This document shows positions 1 through 9,423 of a stretch of DNA of 64,000 nucleotides, piece by piece. The stretch is from Mesorhizobium sp. ORS 3359. Lineage in GTDB: Bacteria; Pseudomonadota; Alphaproteobacteria; Rhizobiales; Rhizobiaceae. The stretch is from NCBI GenBank assembly GCA_000824845.1, contig CCNC01000042.1, forward strand, positions 1 through 64,000, in the 5' to 3' direction. Position 1 is the stretch's first letter, and every line of letters begins with the position of its first letter. A program made the position numbers and the translations under genes. Under the pieces are notes generated by a model. It searched no databases. It saw only the letters and a program-made list of their open reading frames with translations, and was not told where the DNA came from.

Positions 1-23
1 CCGGAAATGACTTCATCCCGCTC

Positions 24-1337
24 CTAGCGGCCCGTCGTGGACGCCTGCCTGTCAATCCACAGCGCGATCAGCGTGCAGGCCGCGCCTGAAAGCAGATAGG
101 CGCCGGCGGCGATGAGGCCGAAAGTGCCGGCCAAAAGCAGTGCGGCAAGCGGCGCGAAGCCGGCGCCGAACATCCAGGCGAGATCCGATGTCACCGCCGA
201 GCCGGTGTAGCGGTGCTGGCGCGAGAAGCTCGACGCGACGACGCCTGAGGATTGTCCGAAGCTCAAGCCGAGCAGGATGAAGCCCAGCACCATGAACACC
301 GTCTCCCCGACGGTGCCGCCATTGAGAAGCTGCGGGGCAAAGCCGCTGAAAGCGGCGATGGCGACGGCGCCGCCGCCGAGCAGGGCGCGACGCCCGACGC
401 GGTCGGCCAGCGGCCCTGACGCGACGATCGCGGCGATGCCGAACAGCGCGCTCACCGCCTCGATGACCAGGAAGCGCTCCGGCCCCTCATTGGTGAACAG
501 GAACACCCAGGACAGCGGGAACACCGTCACCATATGGAACAGCGCGAAGCTCGCCAGCGGCGCGAAGGCGCCGACGACGACGTTGCGGCCTTCCGTGCTG
601 ATCATGTCCCTGATGCGGGTCGGCTGCAGGTCGCCGCTCTCGTAGAGCTTCGAGAATTCTGGCGTGACGACGATGCGCAGCCTGGCAAACAGCGCCACGA
701 CATTGATGGCGAAAGCGACGAAGAACGGATAGCGCCAGCCCCAGGCGAAGAAATCGTCAGCCGAGAGATTGGCGACGAAGAAGGCAAACAGAGAGCTTGC
801 CACGATAAGCCCGATCGGCGCGCCGAGCTGCGGGATCATCGCATAGATGCCGCGCCGGTTCTGCGGCGCGTTCAGCGCCAGCAGCGAGGGCAACCCATCC
901 CAGGTTCCGCCGAGCGCCAGGCCCTGCAGAAAGCGGGTAAGCGCCAGCAGCCAGGCGGCGACCGCGCCGACGTCTTCATAGGATGGCAAGAACGCCATGG
1001 CGACGGTCGAGGTGCCGAGCAGGAACAGCGCGATCGTCAGCTTGGCGCCGCGCCCATAGGCGCGGTCGATCGCCATGAACAGCACCGTGCCGAACGGACG
1101 CGCGACGAAGGCCAGCGCGAAGATCGCGAAGGAATAGAGCGTTCCGACCAGCGGATCGTGCGTCGGAAATACAAGCCTGGGGAACACGATCACGGAAGCG
1201 ATCGCATAGACAAAGAAATCGAAGAATTCCGACGTCCTGCCGATGATGACGCCGACCGCGATATCGCCCGCGCTGACCTGGCCGTGATGCGAGCCGATCA
1301 GCCTGCTGTCCGTTTCGGCAGTCGAAGTTTCAGCCAT
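24..1337 (-). CDS. MFS transporter, metabolite:H+ symporter (MHS) type
   Basis: A 12-helix major facilitator protein of about 437 residues that should import an organic acid or similar small metabolite with protons across the inner membrane. Seen in the sequence: hydrophobic segments along the whole length, an early EFFDFFVYA stretch in the first helix and RPFG with nearby Arg/Asp in loop 2-3, both typical of the MHS (ProP/ShiA/KgtP-like) subfamily, and ADRVGRR in the central loop. I use the ATG at 1337; an upstream TTG at 1361 would add eight residues. It is divergent from cyoA, with a long palindrome between them. The substrate cannot be read from the sequence. Confidence 0.85.
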   Translation of the reverse strand: MAETSTAETDSRLIGSHHGQVSAGDIAVGVIIGRTSEFFDFFVYAIASVIVFPRLVFPTHDPLVGTLYSFAIFALAFVARPFGTVLFMAIDRAYGRGAKLTIALFLLGTSTVAMAFLPSYEDVGAVAAWLLALTRFLQGLALGGTWDGLPSLLALNAPQNRRGIYAMIPQLGAPIGLIVASSLFAFFVANLSADDFFAWGWRYPFFVAFAINVVALFARLRIVVTPEFSKLYESGDLQPTRIRDMISTEGRNVVVGAFAPLASFALFHMVTVFPLSWVFLFTNEGPERFLVIEAVSALFGIAAIVASGPLADRVGRRALLGGGAVAIAAFSGFAPQLLNGGTVGETVFMVLGFILLGLSFGQSSGVVASSFSRQHRYTGSAVTSDLAWMFGAGFAPLAALLLAGTFGLIAAGAYLLSGAACTLIALWIDRQASTTGR

Positions 1338-1427
1338 CTTGTTCGTCGCCACCGAGCTCAAGTTCGGAACGCGATTGTCCTCGTCCCATTATGCGTGCAC
1401 AGTTTCGCCAAAGCCATAGCAATCCGG

Positions 1428-1448
1428 CATTGGACAAATTGTCCAATG
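1428..1448. promoter_or_regulatory. Perfect inverted repeat in the MFS/cyoA divergent promoter region
   Basis: Arms CATTGGACAA and TTGTCCAATG are exact reverse complements separated by one base. The repeat lies between the MFS start (1337) and the cyoA start (1537), where a dimeric transcription factor could control either or both genes. The regulator is unknown; the shape resembles sites of GntR/FadR-like dimers, which is inference only. Confidence 0.55.
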
Positions 1449-1536
1449 TCGTCCCCGTGCCGGCGGCAGTAGCCGTTGGCCCATCCCGCGTCGTAGCTTG
1501 CAAAAGCCCGTTGCGACGCCATCGAGGGCAGCGTTG

Positions 1537-2718
1537 ATGAAACGATCCGGAGCTTTGCTTCTGTTTCCCCTGGCCGTGCTGCTGAGCGGCTGCGACTTCG
1601 TCGTGCTGGCGCCCGCGGGCGACGTGGCAGTGCAGCAGCGCGACCTGCTCGTCGTCTCGACCCTTTTGATGCTGCTCATCATCGTGCCCGTCATGGCGCT
1701 GACCGTGCTGTTCGCCTGGCGCTACCGGCAGTCCAGCACGACGGCGACCTACACGCCGGACTGGGACCATTCGACGAAGCTGGAGCTGGTGATCTGGGCG
1801 GCCCCTCTGCTCATCATCATATGCCTGGGGGCGCTGACCTGGCTCGGCACGCATCTGCTCGATCCTTACCGGCGTATCGACCGCATCGAGCCCGGACAGC
1901 CGGTCACGCAGAACCATAAGCCGCTCAGGGTCGAAGTTGTCGCGCTCGACTGGAAGTGGCTCTTCATCTATCCGGACTACGGCATCGCCTCCGTCAACGA
2001 GCTGGCGGCGCCGGTCAATCAGCCGATCGACTTCCGCATCACCTCGTCCAGGGTGATGAACTCCTTCTACATTCCAGCCCTTGCCGGGCAGATCTACGCC
2101 ATGCCCGCCATGGAGACGAAGCTGCACGCCGTCATTAACCGTCCGGGCATCTATACGGGCTTCTCGGCCAATTACAGCGGCGCCGGCTTCTCCGGCATGC
2201 GCTTCGCCTTCCACGGCGTGTCCGACCAAGCCTTCACCGACTGGGTGGCGCAGGCCAAGAGCGCGCAGTCCACGCTTACCCGCAAGACCTATCTCGAGCT
2301 CGAACGCCCGAGCGAGAACGAGCCGGTCCGGCACTATGCCTCCGTCGACCCCGACCTTTATGGCGCGATCCTCAATCTGTGCGTCGAGCCCGGCAAGATG
2401 TGCATGAACGAAATGATGTCGATCGACGCCAAGGGCGGCCTTGGCCTTGCCGGCGTCCGCAACACCCTGCCGCTGCAATATGACAAGCTTGCCCGGCGCG
2501 GCGCGGTGTTTGGTAGCGATCCGTCCTATGTCGCCAGCATCTGCACGGCGGAGGAGGCGGCAGCCGCCTCTCGCGCGGCTCGTAATGACGATGAAAAGAG
2601 CTGGCCGCTCAGGGACCTGTCCCCACTGCGCGGCGTCGGCTTGCTCGCGCCCGGCGCCGGCAGCCGCCGCGCCGACGCCGGGATGCCGTCGCTCGGCTTG
2701 CTGCGCTTCGAATTGTGA
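1537..2718 (+). CDS. cyoA: Quinol oxidase subunit II (CyoA)
   Basis: Subunit II of the bo3-type terminal quinol oxidase, a membrane-anchored lipoprotein with a periplasmic cupredoxin fold; about 393 residues. The start at 1537 gives a lipoprotein signal with lipobox LLSGC, then two transmembrane helices (about residues 35-60 and 80-105). In the cupredoxin domain the place of the CuA ligands reads [12 protein letters not shown], so both Cys ligands are missing. That separates quinol oxidases from cytochrome c oxidases. The C-terminal tail after the cupredoxin domain matches the extra region of CyoA. First gene of a compact cyoABCD-SURF1-actSR run; an in-frame ATG at 1498 would put extra residues before the signal peptide and is less likely. 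Confidence 0.93.
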   Translation: MKRSGALLLFPLAVLLSGCDFVVLAPAGDVAVQQRDLLVVSTLLMLLIIVPVMALTVLFAWRYRQSSTTATYTPDWDHSTKLELVIWAAPLLIIICLGALTWLGTHLLDPYRRIDRIEPGQPVTQNHKPLRVEVVALDWKWLFIYPDYGIASVNELAAPVNQPIDFRITSSRVMNSFYIPALAGQIYAMPAMETKLHAVINRPGIYTGFSANYSGAGFSGMRFAFHGVSDQAFTDWVAQAKSAQSTLTRKTYLELERPSENEPVRHYASVDPDLYGAILNLCVEPGKMCMNEMMSIDAKGGLGLAGVRNTLPLQYDKLARRGAVFGSDPSYVASICTAEEAAAASRAARNDDEKSWPLRDLSPLRGVGLLAPGAGSRRADAGMPSLGLLRFEL

Positions 2719-2728
2719 GGGATGGCGG

Positions 2729-4735
2729 ATGCCTGAGACGCTGACCAAATTCATCTTCGGCCGCCTCACATTGGAGTCGCTGCCGCTGCACGAGCCGATC
2801 GTCGTGGCCACGTTCGTGGTGGTGGCGCTCGGCGGCCTCGCGGTTCTCGGCGCCATCACCTATTTCAAGCTCTGGACCTATCTGTGGCGCGAGTGGTTCA
2901 CCAGCGTCGACCATAAGAAGATCGGCATCATGTACATGGTGCTTGGACTCGTCATGCTGCTTCGCGGCTTCTCCGACGCGATCATGATGCGCCTGCAGCA
3001 GGCGATCGCCTTCAACGGTTCGGACGGCTATCTCAACGCCCATCACTACGACCAGATATTCACCGCGCACGGCGTGATCATGATCTTCTTCGTGGCGATG
3101 CCTTTCGTCACCGGGCTGATGAACTTCGTCGTGCCGCTGCAGATCGGCGCGCGCGATGTCTCCTTCCCCTTCCTCAACAATTTCAGCTTCTGGATGACGG
3201 TGGGCGGCGCCATCCTGGTCATGGCCTCGCTGTTCGTGGGCGAATTTGCCCGCACCGGCTGGCTGGCCTATCCGCCGCTCTCGGGCATCAATTACAGTCC
3301 GGACGTCGGCGTCGATTATTACATATGGGCGCTGCAGGTCGCCGGCGTCGGCACGACCTTATCCGGCATCAATCTGATCTGCACCATCGTCAAGATGCGC
3401 GCCCCCGGCATGACGATGATGCGCATGCCCATCTTCACCTGGACCTCGCTTTGCACCAACGTGCTGATCGTGGCGTCCTTCCCGGTGCTGACGGCGGTGC
3501 TCACCCTCTTGGCGCTCGACCGCTATGTCGGCACCAACTTCTTCACCAACGACTTCGGCGGCAACCCGATGATGTATGTGAACCTCATCTGGATATGGGG
3601 TCACCCGGAGGTCTACATCCTCATCCTGCCGCTGTTCGGCGTCTTTTCCGAGGTCACCTCGACCTTCTCCGGCAAGCGCCTGTTCGGCTACACCTCGATG
3701 GTCTACGCCACGGTGGTCATCACCATCCTGTCCTATCTGGTCTGGCTGCACCACTTCTTCACCATGGGCTCCGGCGCCAGCGTCAACTCCTTCTTCGGCA
3801 TCACCACGATGATCATCTCGATCCCGACCGGGGCGAAGATGTTCAACTGGCTTTTCACCATGTATCGCGGCCGTATCCGCTTCGAGCTGCCGATGATGTG
3901 GACGGTGGCCTTCATGCTCACCTTCGTCGTCGGCGGCATGACAGGCGTGCTGCTTGCGGTGCCGCCGGCCGACTTCGTGCTGCACAACAGCCTGTTCCTG
4001 ATCGCGCATTTCCACAACGTCATCATCGGCGGCGTGCTGTTTGGCCTGTTTGCCGGCATCGCCTACTGGTGGCCCAAGGCCTTCGGCTTCAGGCTGGATC
4101 CGTTCTGGGGCAAGGTCTCCTTCTGGTGTTGGGTGCTCGGCTTCTGGTTCGCCTTCATGCCGCTCTATATCCTCGGCCTGATGGGCGTGACGCGCCGCAT
4201 GCGCGTCTTCGACGATCCCTCGCTGCAGATCTGGTTCGTCATCGCTGCCTCCGGCGCCGTGCTGATCGCCGCCGGCATCGCCGCCTTCCTGGTCCAGATC
4301 TTCGTCTCGATCCGCAAGCGAGCCGAACTGGCCGACGCCACCGGCGACCCCTGGGACGGCCGCACGCTCGAATGGTCGACCTCCTCGCCGCCGCCCGCCT
4401 ATAATTTCGCTTTCACGCCGGTCATCCGCGACAACGACGCCTGGTTCGACATGAAGAGAGCCGGCTACCGGCGTCCGCTCTCCGGCTTCAAGCCGATCCA
4501 CATGCCGAAGAACACCGGCACCGGCGTCGTCCTGGCCGTCTTCAGCGTGGCGCTCGGCTTCGGGCTGATCTGGTACATATGGTGGCTGGCGGCGCTGAGC
4601 TTCGTCTGCCTCATCGCCACCGCGATCGGCCACACCTTCAACTATCACCGCGACTTCGACATCCCGGCGGCCGAGGTCGCGCAAACGGAAGAGGCGAGGA
4701 CGACGCTCCTCGCCGCTCAGGGGGCTAGGGCTTGA
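2729..4735 (+). CDS. cyoB: Quinol oxidase subunit I (CyoB)
   Basis: Catalytic subunit of the bo3-type oxidase: binds the low-spin heme and the heme-CuB oxygen-reducing centre, oxidises ubiquinol and pumps protons. The 668 residues match CyoB (about 660). Motifs seen: [15 protein letters not shown] with the Tyr-linked CuB histidine, [11 protein letters not shown] with the two further CuB histidines, and [10 protein letters not shown] with the heme histidines. Fifteen or so hydrophobic helices are visible. The ATG at 2729 starts [13 protein letters not shown], ten bases after the cyoA stop; the reading frame stays open further upstream but that part is cyoA in another frame. The stop overlaps the possible TTG start of cyoC. 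Confidence 0.96.
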   Translation: MPETLTKFIFGRLTLESLPLHEPIVVATFVVVALGGLAVLGAITYFKLWTYLWREWFTSVDHKKIGIMYMVLGLVMLLRGFSDAIMMRLQQAIAFNGSDGYLNAHHYDQIFTAHGVIMIFFVAMPFVTGLMNFVVPLQIGARDVSFPFLNNFSFWMTVGGAILVMASLFVGEFARTGWLAYPPLSGINYSPDVGVDYYIWALQVAGVGTTLSGINLICTIVKMRAPGMTMMRMPIFTWTSLCTNVLIVASFPVLTAVLTLLALDRYVGTNFFTNDFGGNPMMYVNLIWIWGHPEVYILILPLFGVFSEVTSTFSGKRLFGYTSMVYATVVITILSYLVWLHHFFTMGSGASVNSFFGITTMIISIPTGAKMFNWLFTMYRGRIRFELPMMWTVAFMLTFVVGGMTGVLLAVPPADFVLHNSLFLIAHFHNVIIGGVLFGLFAGIAYWWPKAFGFRLDPFWGKVSFWCWVLGFWFAFMPLYILGLMGVTRRMRVFDDPSLQIWFVIAASGAVLIAAGIAAFLVQIFVSIRKRAELADATGDPWDGRTLEWSTSSPPPAYNFAFTPVIRDNDAWFDMKRAGYRRPLSGFKPIHMPKNTGTGVVLAVFSVALGFGLIWYIWWLAALSFVCLIATAIGHTFNYHRDFDIPAAEVAQTEEARTTLLAAQGARA

Positions 4736-4737
4736 GC

Positions 4738-5364
4738 ATGGCATCGACGGCAATCACGGCCGGCGCCGAGCCGGTCTTCCACCTGGAAGAGGAGCATGCG
4801 CACGCCGAAGGCGGCAGCACCATGCTCGGCTTCTGGCTCTATTTGATGAGCGACTGCCTGATCTTTGCCATGCTGTTCGCGGCCTTTGGCGTGCTCGGCG
4901 GCAATTACGCGGCGGGTCCTGCTCCGAAGGACCTGTTCGATCTCGGCCTGGTGGCGGTCAACACCACCATGCTGCTGCTCTCCTCGATCACTTACGGCTT
5001 TGCCATGCTGACCATGGACAAGGGCCGTGTCGGCGCGACGCAAGCCTGGCTCGCCGTGACCATGCTGTTCGGCCTCGCCTTCCTGTCGATCGAGCTTTAT
5101 GAGTTCGCCCATATGATCCATGAGGGCGCGACGCCGCAGCGCAGCGCCTTCCTGTCGTCCTTCTTCACCCTGGTCGGCACGCACGGCCTGCATGTCACCT
5201 TCGGCATCGTCTGGATGGTGACGCTGATGGTGCAGGTCGCGCGATACGGCCTTATCGAGGCCAACCGCCGCCGGCTGATGTGCCTCTCGATGTTCTGGCA
5301 CTTCCTCGACGTCGTCTGGATCGGCGTCTTCACTTTCGTTTATCTGATGGGGACGTTGCGATGA
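4738..5364 (+). CDS. cyoC: Quinol oxidase subunit III (CyoC)
   Basis: Subunit III of the bo3 oxidase, a five-helix membrane protein without redox cofactors that stabilises the complex. The 208 residues match the CyoC length. Seen: an acidic/His-rich N-terminus (HLEEEHAHAEGG), FWLYLMSDCLIFAMLFAAF in the first helix, and the closing LSMFWHFLDVVWIGVFTFVYL, a family hallmark. I use the ATG at 4738; a TTG two codons earlier overlaps the cyoB stop and is possible. Its stop codon overlaps the cyoD start by four bases (ATGA), pointing to translational coupling. Confidence 0.94.
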   Translation: MASTAITAGAEPVFHLEEEHAHAEGGSTMLGFWLYLMSDCLIFAMLFAAFGVLGGNYAAGPAPKDLFDLGLVAVNTTMLLLSSITYGFAMLTMDKGRVGATQAWLAVTMLFGLAFLSIELYEFAHMIHEGATPQRSAFLSSFFTLVGTHGLHVTFGIVWMVTLMVQVARYGLIEANRRRLMCLSMFWHFLDVVWIGVFTFVYLMGTLR

Positions 5365-5735
5365 GCGCTCATGATCATACCGGTCACGACCACGCGCATG
5401 GCGGCGCCGCGCACGGGTCGCTGAAGGGCTATCTGATCGGCTTCTTCCTGTCGGTGATCCTCACCGCCATCCCGTTCTGGCTGGTGATGGATGGCGTCAT
5501 CGACAACAAGCAGGCCACGGCCGTGATCATCATGGCCTTCGCCGCGGTGCAGATCGTCGTGCACATGATCTTCTTCCTGCACATGAACCCGGCCTCCGAG
5601 GGCGGATGGTCGATGCTGGCGCTCATCTTCACGGTGATCCTCGTCGTCATCGTGCTGAGCGGCTCGCTCTGGGTGATGTACCACCTCAACGCCAACATGA
5701 TGCCTGGGCTCCACGAGATGCGGGAGATGCCATGA
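5361..5735 (+). CDS. cyoD: Quinol oxidase subunit IV (CyoD)
   Basis: Small subunit IV of the bo3 oxidase, which aids CuB-site assembly in subunit I; 124 residues with three hydrophobic helices (about 27-47, 55-75 and 88-110). The N-terminus is His-rich (HDHTGHDHAHGG), followed by GSLKGYLIGFFLSVILTAIP, as in other CyoD proteins. The ATG at 5361 overlaps the cyoC stop. The gene ends with ATGA overlapping the SURF1 start. Confidence 0.92.
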   Translation: MSAHDHTGHDHAHGGAAHGSLKGYLIGFFLSVILTAIPFWLVMDGVIDNKQATAVIIMAFAAVQIVVHMIFFLHMNPASEGGWSMLALIFTVILVVIVLSGSLWVMYHLNANMMPGLHEMREMP

Positions 5736-6544
5736 GCCCTGTTTCGGGCGTGGGGAGGGTCAATCTCAAGGCAGAAGTCACGGTCGGCCGGGCGGATACA
5801 GGCACTCACGCCGCGCCGTCGAAAGGCTCCGCGTCGCGCTTCTTGCTTGCGCTGCTCGGACTTCTCGGCGTTCTGGTGTTTCTTGGGCTCGGCATATGGC
5901 AGCTGGAAAGACGGGTCTGGAAGCTCGACCTGATCGCCCGCGTCGACCAGCGCATCCATGCTCCGGTCGTCGATGCGCCAGGACCCGCGACATGGGCTGA
6001 TATCGACGCGGCCGGCTATGAATATCGCCATATACGCCTCACCGGCAGTTTCTCCGGCGGAGCCAACACGCTGGTGCAGGCCGTGACCGAGCTTGGCGGC
6101 GGCTATTGGGTGCTGACGCCGATGCGCGACGACCGCGGCTTCACGGTCCTCGTCAACCGAGGTTTCGTTCCGCAGGAGCGCAAGGCAGAGTTCGAGCGGG
6201 AGAATGCTGCGCTCACCTCGCCGGCATCGATTGACGGGCTGCTGCGCATCAGCGAGCCCGGCGGCGGTTTCCTGCGCAGCAACGATCCGGCGGCCGACCG
6301 CTGGTATTCGCGCGACGTCGCGGCAATCGCCAAGGCGCGCGGCCTGACCGATGTCGCGCCCTATTTCATCGACGCCGGGGCGTCCGGCGCGGACAGCTGG
6401 CCGCGCGGCGGCCTGACTGTCGTCACCTTCCGCAACGCCCACCTTGTCTATGCTTTGACCTGGTTCGCCCTGGCAGCGATGCTGGCGATCGCCATCGCCA
6501 GGCCGATTTTTGCCCGGCGTCGGAAGCGGGACGCGGCAAGATGA
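5732..6544 (+). CDS. SURF1-family oxidase assembly protein
   Basis: SURF1/Shy1-family inner-membrane protein of 270 residues. The family has one helix at each end and a periplasmic domain, and helps insert heme into subunit I of heme-copper oxidases. Seen: first helix around residues 35-55 ending LGIWQLERRVWK (the family's GxWQxxR-type motif), a mid-domain stretch GGGYWVLTPMRDDRGFTVLVNRGFVP that is diagnostic, and NAHLVYALTWFALAAMLA as the last helix. Its start overlaps the cyoD stop and its stop overlaps the sensor kinase start. Since SURF1 is best known for heme a insertion, its position suggests the oxidase could be ba3-type rather than bo3; that is inference. Confidence 0.9.
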   Translation: MSPVSGVGRVNLKAEVTVGRADTGTHAAPSKGSASRFLLALLGLLGVLVFLGLGIWQLERRVWKLDLIARVDQRIHAPVVDAPGPATWADIDAAGYEYRHIRLTGSFSGGANTLVQAVTELGGGYWVLTPMRDDRGFTVLVNRGFVPQERKAEFERENAALTSPASIDGLLRISEPGGGFLRSNDPAADRWYSRDVAAIAKARGLTDVAPYFIDAGASGADSWPRGGLTVVTFRNAHLVYALTWFALAAMLAIAIARPIFARRRKRDAAR

Positions 6545-7893
6545 ACATCTCGATCGCGCGGCTTCATCACGACAAGCTGATCCTGACGGTTCCGCCCGCC
6601 GGCCACGGAGGCGCCGCCTCGAACGCCGACGTGACGAACAGGAAGAACCTGCTGCTTCTCATCCACTTGCGGTGGCTGGCGGTGGCGGGGCAGGTGCTGA
6701 CCATTCTGGTGACGCAATACTGGTTCGCCATCCCGCTGCCGCTTACCGGGATGGCTGGCGTGGTGCTTTTCCTCGTCGGGTTGAACATCTTCAGCCTGCT
6801 CGCCCTGCGCGGCAATCGCCGCATCTCCAACGGCCAGCTTTTCGTCGCGCTGATTTTCGACATGGCGGCGCTGACGATGCAGCTCTATCTGAGCGGCGGC
6901 GCCTCGAACCCGTTCGTCTCGCTCTATCTGCTGCAGATCACTCTCGGCGCAGCGCTGCTGGCGCCATGGTCGACCTGGATCCTGGTCGTGGCCGCCTCGG
7001 CCTGCTTCGTCTTCCTCATCTTCGTCTTCCAGCCGATCGCGCTCCCGCACCACGGCGGCAGCGACCTCCTGGGGCTGCATCTGCGCGGCATGTTCATCTG
7101 CTTCGTGCTGGCGGCCGGCCTGATCGTGATCTTCATGACACGCATCAACCGCAACCTGCGCGAACGCGACGCCTATCTCGCGGACCTGCGCCAGCGTTCG
7201 GCCGAGGAAGACCACATCGTGCGCATGGGTCTGCTCGCCTCCGGCGCCGCGCATGAGCTCGGCACGCCGCTCTCGACCATATCGGTCATCCTGTCCGACT
7301 GGCGCCAGATGCAAGGCGTCAAGCGCAACCGTGAGCTTGCCGAGGACGTGGCCGAGATGCAGGCGCAGATCGAGCGCTGCAAAAGCATCGTGACCGGCAT
7401 CCTCATGTCCTCCGGCCAGGCGCGGGGAGAAGGCACGATCCGCACCACGATCCGCCACTTCCTCGACGACCTCGTCCAGGAATGGCGTATCAGCCGCCAG
7501 CCTTCCAGGCTGGACTTCAGCAACGGTTTCGAGCCGGACGAGCCGATCGTGTCCGACACGGCGCTGCGGCAAGTGATCTTCAATGTGCTCGACAATGCGC
7601 TGGAAGCATCGCACGATTGGGTCGGCATCGCTGCCGAGCGGCAGGATGAGAAACTGGTGTTCACCGTCAAGGATCGCGGACCGGGTTTCGACAAGGATAT
7701 TCTGGCCGGGCTCGGCCAGCCCTATATGTCGAGCAAGGGGCGTCCGGGCGGCGGCCTGGGCCTATTCCTGGTGTTCAATGTCGTGCGCAAGCTCGGCGGC
7801 GACGTTTCAGCGCGCAACATGGAGGAGGGCGCCTGCGTTACCCTTTCGCTGCCGCTGGCGGCGCTGACCGGTGGAGACGATCGTGAAACCTGA
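6541..7893 (+). CDS. actS: Redox-sensing histidine kinase ActS/RegB/PrrB
   Basis: Membrane histidine kinase of the RegB/PrrB/ActS group, which senses the quinone pool and a redox-active cysteine and phosphorylates the partner regulator encoded next. Seen in 450 residues: six hydrophobic helices (about 35-200), the GGxxNPF quinone motif at residues 119-125, H-box AAHELGTPLS with His238, and a cysteine in QIERCKSIV (Cys280) where the RegB redox Cys lies. N-box NVLDNALEAS, G1 DRGPGF and G2 GGGLGLF follow. It is coupled to SURF1 (ATGA overlap) and overlaps the response regulator. Placement directly behind a quinol oxidase fits a kinase that reads quinone redox state. Confidence 0.93.
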   Translation: MNISIARLHHDKLILTVPPAGHGGAASNADVTNRKNLLLLIHLRWLAVAGQVLTILVTQYWFAIPLPLTGMAGVVLFLVGLNIFSLLALRGNRRISNGQLFVALIFDMAALTMQLYLSGGASNPFVSLYLLQITLGAALLAPWSTWILVVAASACFVFLIFVFQPIALPHHGGSDLLGLHLRGMFICFVLAAGLIVIFMTRINRNLRERDAYLADLRQRSAEEDHIVRMGLLASGAAHELGTPLSTISVILSDWRQMQGVKRNRELAEDVAEMQAQIERCKSIVTGILMSSGQARGEGTIRTTIRHFLDDLVQEWRISRQPSRLDFSNGFEPDEPIVSDTALRQVIFNVLDNALEASHDWVGIAAERQDEKLVFTVKDRGPGFDKDILAGLGQPYMSSKGRPGGGLGLFLVFNVVRKLGGDVSARNMEEGACVTLSLPLAALTGGDDRET

Positions 7894-8416
7894 TCGGTCC
7901 TTGTTCATTGTCGAGGACGACGCGACTTTCGCGCGCACGCTCAAACGCTCGTTTGAGAAGCGCGACTACGACGTCGTGGTCTGCCATGACCGCGACGCCG
8001 TGATGGCCGCGCTGGAAAAGGCCGTTCCGGCCTATGCCGTCGTCGACCTCAAGCTCGGAGCGGGATCGGGACTAGAATGCGTCAAGCTGCTCGGCGCCCG
8101 CAACCCGTCGACGCGGATCGTCGTATTGACGGGGTTTGCCAGCATCGCCACTGCGGTCGAGGCGATCAAGCTCGGCGCCTGTCACTATCTGGCCAAGCCC
8201 GCCAACACCGACGACATCGAAGCAGCCTTCGGCCGCGACGAGGGAGATGTGTCGGTGCCGCTCACCAGCCGTCCCACCTCGATCAAGAACCTCGAATGGG
8301 AGCGCATCCACGAGACGCTGGTCGAGACCGGCTTCAACATTTCCGAAACCGCGCGCCGTCTCGGCCTGCACCGGCGCACGCTCGCCCGCAAGCTCGAGAA
8401 GCGCGTGGTGCAATAA
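7883..8416 (+). CDS. actR: Response regulator ActR/RegA/PrrA
   Basis: Partner of the kinase just upstream: an N-terminal receiver domain and a C-terminal Fis-type helix-turn-helix, 177 residues as in RegA/ActR. Seen: acidic pocket EDD at residues 11-13, phosphoacceptor Asp55 in VVDLKLG, Lys105 in YLAKPA, and the HTH ISETARRLGLHRRTLARKL, which is nearly invariant in the family. I prefer the GTG at 7883 because GGTGGAG lies at a good distance upstream; a GTG at 7871 is possible. It overlaps the end of the kinase gene. The family controls aerobic/microaerobic respiration, carbon and nitrogen fixation genes and acid tolerance; cyoABCD is a natural target but this is not shown here. Confidence 0.93.
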   Translation: MKPDRSLFIVEDDATFARTLKRSFEKRDYDVVVCHDRDAVMAALEKAVPAYAVVDLKLGAGSGLECVKLLGARNPSTRIVVLTGFASIATAVEAIKLGACHYLAKPANTDDIEAAFGRDEGDVSVPLTSRPTSIKNLEWERIHETLVETGFNISETARRLGLHRRTLARKLEKRVVQ

Positions 8417-9418
8417 CTATCCGACCGCAACGGCCAGCACCGAGACGCAGTCGCCCGCCTTGACCAGACCCGGGAAGTGACGCGCGGCGAGCAGCCCCGA
8501 CATCCGGGCCCTGATCTCCTGCGGCGCCTGGCCGGTGCGGCCGAGCGGATGGATGCGCGCGACGACGTGGCCGTCCTCCACAGACTCGCCGAGATCGATC
8601 GTGGTCTCGATCATCCCGTCCTCCTCGGCGAAGGCGAAGCAATCGCCCGACGGCATGTCGAGCCACTGGGTTCTGCCCTTCTCGACCGCACCATCGACGA
8701 TGCCGGCATGGCGAAGCACGTTGAGGATGCCGCGCCGGGCAATCCGCACCGTCTCCGCGCGAGAGGTTCCGCCGCCGCCGAGCTCGGTGGTGACGAAGAC
8801 CTTGCCCATCTCCTCGGCGGCCGTGTCATACATGCCGACCGCGTCGATCTCGGTCATGCGCATCGAGAACGGCGCCGAGAAGGCTTCGACGGCGGCGAAG
8901 GCTTTTTTCTCCTGCGCCTTGTCCGGCAGCGTGTGCGCGGCGCAGAAGGGTACGAAGTCCAGCGTCTTGCCGCCGGAATGGAAGTCGAAGACGATGTCAG
9001 CGCGCGGCAGCAATTCGCGCTGGAAATAGTCGGCGATCTTCTCCGTCACGGTGCCGTCCGGGCGGCCGGGGAAAGAGCGGTTCATATTGCCCTTGTCGAT
9101 CGGCGAGGTGCGCGTGCCGGCCCGGAACGCCGGATAGTTCATCGCCGGCACGATGATGATCGTGCCGGAGACTTGTTTCGGATCGAGCGTGCGGGCGAGC
9201 TCGTAAAGCGCCAACGGCCCTTCATACTCGTCGCCGTGATTGCCGCCGGTCAGCAGCGCCGTCGAGCCCTTGCCGTTGCGCACGACGCAGACCGGGATCA
9301 TCACCGACCCCCAGGCAGAATCGTCGCGGCTGTAGGGCAGGCGCAGGAAGCCGTGCTGGACGCCGTCACGCTCGAAGTCGACGGTCGGCGCGATCGGCGA
9401 CGGACGCAGAGCTGACAT
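8417..9418 (-). CDS. doeB: N-acetyl-L-2,4-diaminobutyrate deacetylase (DoeB/EutE)
   Basis: Zinc-dependent deacylase of the succinylglutamate desuccinylase/aspartoacylase family. It removes acetate from N-alpha-acetyl-L-2,4-diaminobutyrate, the product of ectoine hydrolysis, giving L-2,4-diaminobutyrate. Seen in 333 residues: GGNHGDEYEGP with the zinc His and Glu, DFHSGGK with the third ligand His, and GGGGTSRAETVRIARRG typical of the DoeB subgroup. I chose the ATG at 9418 (MSALRPSPIAPTVDFERDG), five bases after the doeA stop. The longer reading frame upstream belongs to doeA in another frame. Last gene of the minus-strand ectoine operon; its stop abuts the convergent actR stop. Confidence 0.9.
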   Translation of the reverse strand: MSALRPSPIAPTVDFERDGVQHGFLRLPYSRDDSAWGSVMIPVCVVRNGKGSTALLTGGNHGDEYEGPLALYELARTLDPKQVSGTIIIVPAMNYPAFRAGTRTSPIDKGNMNRSFPGRPDGTVTEKIADYFQRELLPRADIVFDFHSGGKTLDFVPFCAAHTLPDKAQEKKAFAAVEAFSAPFSMRMTEIDAVGMYDTAAEEMGKVFVTTELGGGGTSRAETVRIARRGILNVLRHAGIVDGAVEKGRTQWLDMPSGDCFAFAEEDGMIETTIDLGESVEDGHVVARIHPLGRTGQAPQEIRARMSGLLAARHFPGLVKAGDCVSVLAVAVG

Positions 9419-9423
9419 CGGCC

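Noticed and set aside
1330..2859. Long open frame on the minus strand opposite cyoA
   Set aside because: Arg/Gly/His-rich shadow typical of GC-rich DNA; cyoA on the plus strand has clear motifs and operon context.
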